64,000 nt of DNA from Adineta vaga. Lineage: Eukaryota; Rotifera. The stretch is from contig CP075492.1 of NCBI GenBank assembly GCA_021613535.1, forward strand, positions 186,001 through 250,000, read 5' to 3'. Position numbers and translations under genes: made by a program. Shown piece after piece: positions 59,201 through 64,000 of this stretch (positions are counted from its first letter, which is position 1; every line of letters starts with the position of its first letter). The notes beneath the pieces were generated by a model. That model did no database searches, was not told where the DNA came from, and saw only the letters and a list, made by a program, of their open reading frames with translations.

Positions 59201-61591
59201 TGTAAAAGCACAAGAGATGAAGACAAAAATAAACTACCAATGATCTCCATGGTATGCACATCATATGTAGGAGCACATATTTGCGCCATAACATCATTTT
59301 TCAACAGTATTCCACTATGTTGTAAACTTCGTATAAAATTTGAGAAATTCCGGTGCCTAGTTTGAATCTGGAAAAAAGCAACAAACTGAGGGTGACCCAA
59401 TACAAAGTGTTAACAACATACTGCTTTTGGTACACCTGTCGAACCACTTGTGAAAATGATGTAAGCTATATTATCAGATGATACCGTTATCTTTGAAAGT
59501 TTCTGTGACTCGATATCGCCACTGAAATCTGTATCAGTCAGCAATATATCAATATCCAATAAATTCTGAAGGTCAGAGATCTTTGCTACAGTTGGCTGAT
59601 GAACAATAACAACGTGAGACATCGTTTGTTGTACAAGAGCATGTAACCGATCTTCTGGATCTCGAGGAGATAACGGACAATATACACCACCTGCCATTAG
59701 AATTCCCATTATACCAATTACCTAAAACACGAGAAACTTCCTGATTATAAACATCACAAAATTATCCAACGCAACCTACCATTGATATACTTCTCTCCAC
59801 ACATTGACAAATAATATCACCAACATTTACACGATATTCATTCAATAGAGTCAAAGACAATACTTGAACATAATATAACAGTTCACAATATGTCAAAGAC
59901 TGTTCATCTAATTCTACAGCTAACTTTTGTGAATAGATCATCGCTTTAGAAACAAACTCATGATGAATGCATTTGACAGATGGATATGATATTTGTGTAT
60001 TATTCATTGATTGTACAAGTAATTGTTCAGTTGGTAGTGTTAATGATAATTCATACAGTGGTTTCTTCGATTGACTATCAATAATAGATGCACATAGATC
60101 ATACAACAGTGAATGAAATTGTTGTGAAATCTTATTCACAGTTTCCACGTGAAACAAATCCAATGATGCATCGATTGTACATGAAAGTTCATTAGGATCC
60201 AAAGTATGATGAAAAGTGAGAATAAAATCAAATTTACTCATCACTTCATCTTCACTAATCTCAATCGAATATGGTGCTAAAATAAGTTCACTATCACCAA
60301 GATTTACTTTGTCTTGATCGTCATTTGTCATCGATGTTATAAACTGGAATGATGTATCAAGAAATGCAGGATTTGATAGATGAGGATGTTGTGCAAGAAT
60401 ACGTTGAAGTGGAAAATATGAATATTTCATAGTATTTGTCATCAAGACTCGCATTTGTTGAGTGAATTGATGAAACGAAGAATGAGGATCAAGTTGACAT
60501 CGAAGAGGAATAGCATTGACAAACATTCCAATTAGAGATCTAAATTCATCTCGATAACGTCCATCTGTATTTATTCCAATACAAAGATCTTGTTCTCCAT
60601 TAGTTAATTTGAATAAAAGAATAAAATAAATTGTGAGTGCCAAATACTCAAGTGAAATGTTATTTGTCGATGCATATGTAAGAAAGTAATGTGAAAGATC
60701 TTGTCCAAAATCAAACGAAATAGATGTTCCACGACCAGTTCGATGTTCATTTGCAAGACGATATCGATCATATGGTAATGAAAGAGATTGATCAAGTTTA
60801 CAGTCATGGAGAGTATCAAGCCAAAACATTTCTGCACCAGTCATTGACATTCCTCGTTCGATAGCAGCATCTACATAGAAGAACAACGATGAATGACATA
60901 TGAGAAAGAAAAAGTGCGATGTTGAAGATGTATACTTACAATCAAGATATCGAATATTCATTTCATCATCATTGTTGTTGTTATTGCTAAGTAATTCACC
61001 TGTTGTATATACTTGATTAAGATCATGAAGAAAGATATGCATTGATGGAAAATCAAATGCTGCATGATGAAAATTGAAGATGATTATATCTTTATGATGA
61101 AGTAGATGATCGGAAGAGATGTGTTTGTAATAGACAAGATGACATCGAAAGACAAGACCTTGAGTAAGATTGAAGAGTTGAGGATTTCGTTTTTCTTCAT
61201 GTATGATATTGTTGAGTTGTTGTTGTGTTTCATAAGTACTCTCAATAAATGTAAATAATGTCTTTTGATCTGTGGTAATGTCTATGATTCGTTGCATCAA
61301 TATATTTTTATCTTTGTCGAAAATGAATGCTGTATGAAGTGCAAGATGTTTGCTGATAGTGAGATCGAGTGCATGTTGAAGTTGTTTGACTGATATAGTA
61401 TTGTTTGTAGAAAGGTGATAAATGAAAGGCATGTTATAGATTGCTATTTGTGGATGATCAGGATCGAATCGTATTTGTTCGTCAAGCCAAATGCGAGCTT
61501 GTGCATATGATGCTGGTGCTAGAATAATTGTGGTTTGTTTTGTGCATGTAACAATAAAAGCACGAATGATGTGAAGGATATGATAGAACAT
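56210..61591 (-). pseudogene. NRPS gene A: C1-A-T-C2, chimeric, with one frameshift
   Basis: Exons 61591..60940, 60870..59780, 59721..59422, 59367..59040, 58991..57987 and 57929..56428 have agreeing phases. C1 is the same as in gene B. The A domain has FTSGSTGVPKA, NIYAPAETT, QVKLHGQRIELGEIE and NPNGKIDRK. The carrier has FSIGGHSL, with the phosphopantetheine Ser. C2 has the canonical HHAFFDG. The last exon needs one extra base in an A-run at about 57893 (coding strand CGCATTTCTTAG) to keep the frame into FLDENIRF. As read, translation stops there, so the gene is either newly broken or the base was miscalled. The 3' end is uncertain: a short exon from 56344, or from 56292 to 56210. A terminal C domain after T could release or condense the product. 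It has no Pls-like tail. Confidence 0.75.
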
Positions 61592-61627
61592 TCTCTCTAC
61601 TTGTCATGGTATTCTGCCATGAGTCGT

Positions 61628-61635
61628 ATATATAA
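61628..61635 (-). promoter_or_regulatory. TATA box of NRPS gene A
   Basis: Identical copy of the gene B TATATATA at the same distance from the ATG at 61591. Confidence 0.5.
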
Positions 61636-61762
61636 GTTCATGATGCTTGAGTCATTTGTATATGATGAAACTTCGTGAGCCATATACGTGTGACTAGGAT
61701 TAGTGTATGAAGGAGAGTGTGTATGTTTAGTTGGGACATCATCGCTTATTTTTCATCAATAA

Positions 61763-62183
61763 TAGAGGTAGATAAGCTCAGGGTCATGAACCGAATTCAA
61801 ATGAACTAAAGAACTGATGAGATAGCTCATTTGAGCGAACTAAACTGTACAAACAGTTCTTTTCAACAAACTGAACTTTTCAACTAGTTCAGTTCATATG
61901 AAATCAGCTCTATCATGTCCTACACTAGGGAGATACCCTAGGATCCTCTAGTCCTATACCAGGCGGTTTCCTCAATTTCGAACTGAGGGCATCCATCTGA
62001 TATAGCATACACGGACTCAAGGGTATCGCCCTAATATAGCATATGGGGGATTTAAGATTGTCTCTCTGATATAGGACATGATACAGTTGAGCTCATGTGA
62101 ACTGTTAGAATAGTTCAGTCGCAAGCTGAGCTGTTTGAAAAGGTGGAAGGTTGTGAGCTAAATTCGAACTTTGCCTATCCCTA
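61763..62183. mobile_element. hAT-type MITE in the NRPS intergenic region, right copy
   Basis: Same element and the same ATCAATAA flanks as 55173-55591, with a 2-bp insertion (ACTAGGGAGATA against ACTAGAGATA). It was therefore present before the tandem duplication and did not transpose independently. Confidence 0.75.
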
Positions 62184-63020
62184 ATCAATAAGCTTATGTC
62201 TCATAACGTTCTCTTACACGCAGACTCAGTATTTGTGCAAGTGGTAGCTTACTACTGTATTCAAAGATTAGTTGTGGATAAAGAACAGAAAAATGGAAGT
62301 ATTCTAGATAACTGCAAAGTTACACAAAAAACACTTTCTAGAAGTCTGCAATATATGTAATACTTAATGCAATTTTTTCTTGAATACTGTCATAAAAGTA
62401 CAAATTGAATTCTATGACGAGTAGTGATCAGTTTAGTTTCAATTTCTTTGGAGAAAATATTTTATCATACCTCTGTTGCTACTGTGAGTTCCACTTATCT
62501 CTTCATACCCTTAACTTAGATAGTGAATAAATTAAAAATGCTCTAATGAAAAACAGAAGAAAAGAATTTGTTCTCTATCAAAAATAAGAAAATTAGATAA
62601 CATTTCTTTTTTGGAAACTCGTCAATTAATCAACAGAATGACGACTATATAGCTTTTATAGTTGCGGTGGCTAACTCTCGATGCAACTCGACATATATTG
62701 TTAAGAAAGTATATTCAAACGACACTGTCATCATTTATGGAATAAATCTCAGTGGATTACGAACACCAAACGTGTGTCGAATAAGCCACTTCTAATGATT
62801 CTCACGTCATCCTATCGCCCACAATGCAAGCCAAGATATTCGCAAAAATGAATGAAGATGACGCCGTCTTTAAAAGGCAAAAAGACTGCAGAAACCAATT
62901 GCATATGGAAATCATTAAAATCAAAGTTAACACATACCTAAGATAAATGTATAGGTCATTATTAGTAATATGGGTCATCAACAACAAGAAAATTTTAATC
63001 AGAACAAGACAGAAGCCTAC

Positions 63021-64000
63021 CTTCACTTGTGATATTTGATTGTCGATCAAATATAACATCATCGATTTCCTTAGCTTCCTTCGCCAATATAAGATCAAGT
63101 TTCGATACAGCTGTCCCACACATGTTCACTTCATCCACTATTCCATTCGATACAAACAATTGTTCAATACAATATGAAAATCGTCCACCTATATCTGTAA
63201 CAGTTCCATCATCAAATAAATCATGAGAACATATCAAATGCAATGATAATCGATTATTTTCTAATGTTGGATCATAAATAAATGTTAGCATAAAATCAAA
63301 TTTAGCTGCTTCATTCGATTGCTCTAACATTACTGGCTCTAATTTTGTATCATTCATCGATAAGTAACTCTCACTTTCAGATAATGTGATAAAATTAAAC
63401 ATTATTTCCAAAAAGTTAAGATTCGATTGGTTGGCATGAAAGTCATTAAGAATATGTTGAAGTGGATAATGAGAATGTTTAAGTATTGATAAACACATTT
63501 CTCTTACAGAATGAACAACTTCATCAAATGACCAATCTCCATTGAGTTGAATACGATATGGTAATGTTGCTACAAACATTCCTATCATATTATACAATTC
63601 AGATCGATATCGATTGGCATTTATACTACCAACACATAAATCAGTTTGATTGTGAGATAATTTAAATAGAAATACATAAAATATCGATAGTCCAAGTTGA
63701 AAAAATGTAAGATGATGTGATGATGCATAGTTTAGAAATGATGTACATGTAACATCATTTAGTATTATTTGAGTTGTAGCACCTAAGCCAGATCGATGAT
63801 GAATTGATGAACGAGATCGATCATATGGTAATGATAATGAATGTTGAAGATCACATCCTTGAAGTTGAGAATACCAAAACTCACGAGATAAGGTCATATC
63901 CATGACATGTTCATGAACAGAATAATCAACATATTGAAATGAATTGTCATCTAGAGATAGCGAACTATGATCTTGATAAGCAAGAGAAAGATCACGAATA
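63021..64000 (-). CDS. NRPS gene C, terminal C domain (partial at window edge)
   Basis: The last exon of a further NRPS copy. It is open from the right edge of the window to a donor at 63021 and nearly identical to gene A C2 (56428-57407). It contains FWYSQLQGCDLQHSLSLPYD, a GMFVATLPYRIQL block and the C-terminal MCGTAVSKLDLILAKEA. The HHAFFDG part lies beyond the edge. A probable short 3' exon follows at about 62802-62936. An extra T there relative to gene A (at about 62844-62848) changes its frame. Confidence 0.75.

Larger units (their letters stand above)
59677..64000 (-). repeat. Tandem duplication, right copy (truncated by window edge)
   Basis: Partner of 53087-57407. The left boundary lies at the sequence encoding GGVYCPLSPRDP, common to both adenylation domains. 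To its left the A domains of genes A and B differ at many positions. Confidence 0.9.

Noticed and set aside
62802-63119. 105-codon ORF with hydrophobic stretch at the gene C 3' end
   Set aside because: It covers the wrong frame of the C2 exon, the intron and a short 3' exon. The hydrophobic part comes from intronic sequence.

Overview
The window looks like genomic DNA of a bdelloid rotifer (inference). It is AT-rich eukaryotic DNA whose genes carry very short introns (about 50-90 bp, GT...AG). The gene families are typical of bdelloids: kelch and NHL propellers, ADP-ribosyltransferase proteins with a rotifer-type N-terminus, TPR relics, multi-module membrane proteins and non-ribosomal peptide synthetases (NRPS). 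There are many different DNA transposons and many decayed copies. No ribosomal RNA, tRNA, CRISPR array or bacterial operon was seen.

Layout. 0.1-3.4 kb: a TM-kelch gene whose one intron has been inflated by a terminal-inverted-repeat element. 4-9.8 kb: relics (a membrane-protein fragment, a claudin-like pseudogene, an ART/TPR pseudogene) and fold-back or dispersed repeats. 9.8-13.1 kb: a complete hAT transposon with an exact 8-bp target duplication. 16-18 kb: a three-exon gene joining a death-effector-like domain, a membrane helix and an NHL propeller. 18.5-19.4 kb: an orphan Cys-rich exon and a small pogo-like element. 20.9-25 kb: an intronless ADP-ribosyltransferase-like gene followed by a decayed nucleotidyltransferase-like gene. 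25.6-27.9 kb: a GPCR fragment, a long-TIR MITE and a VWA/coiled-coil gene. 29-33.3 kb: nested palindromic elements and a near-intact piggyBac. 34.7-40.5 kb: a three-module membrane protein and an inverted, broken relative. 42.4-47.5 kb: a Helitron with its helicase and Rep exons, carrying three stops and a frameshift.

49.2-64 kb holds the most notable system, an NRPS locus entirely on the minus strand. Gene B (55001 to 49238, seven exons, 1790 codons) encodes C-A-T followed by a membrane-embedded terminal region with three beta-helix blocks. This layout resembles the poly-amino-acid synthetase family (Pls/PosA). Gene A (61591 to about 56210) encodes C-A-T-C. A third copy (gene C) runs off the right edge. 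About 4.3 kb of the left unit is repeated almost identically 6.59 kb to the right. The repeat starts inside the adenylation domain. Gene A therefore looks like an in-frame chimera made by unequal exchange between two adenylation domains: its 5' part (promoter, C1, A N-terminus) matches gene B, while the rest (A, T, C2) matches the upstream gene. A separate patch of about 280 bp in the A-domain C-terminal lobe is also nearly identical between genes A and B, which suggests gene conversion.

The calls rest on reading translations, splice sites, reading-frame arithmetic and repeat ends by eye. No database search was run.
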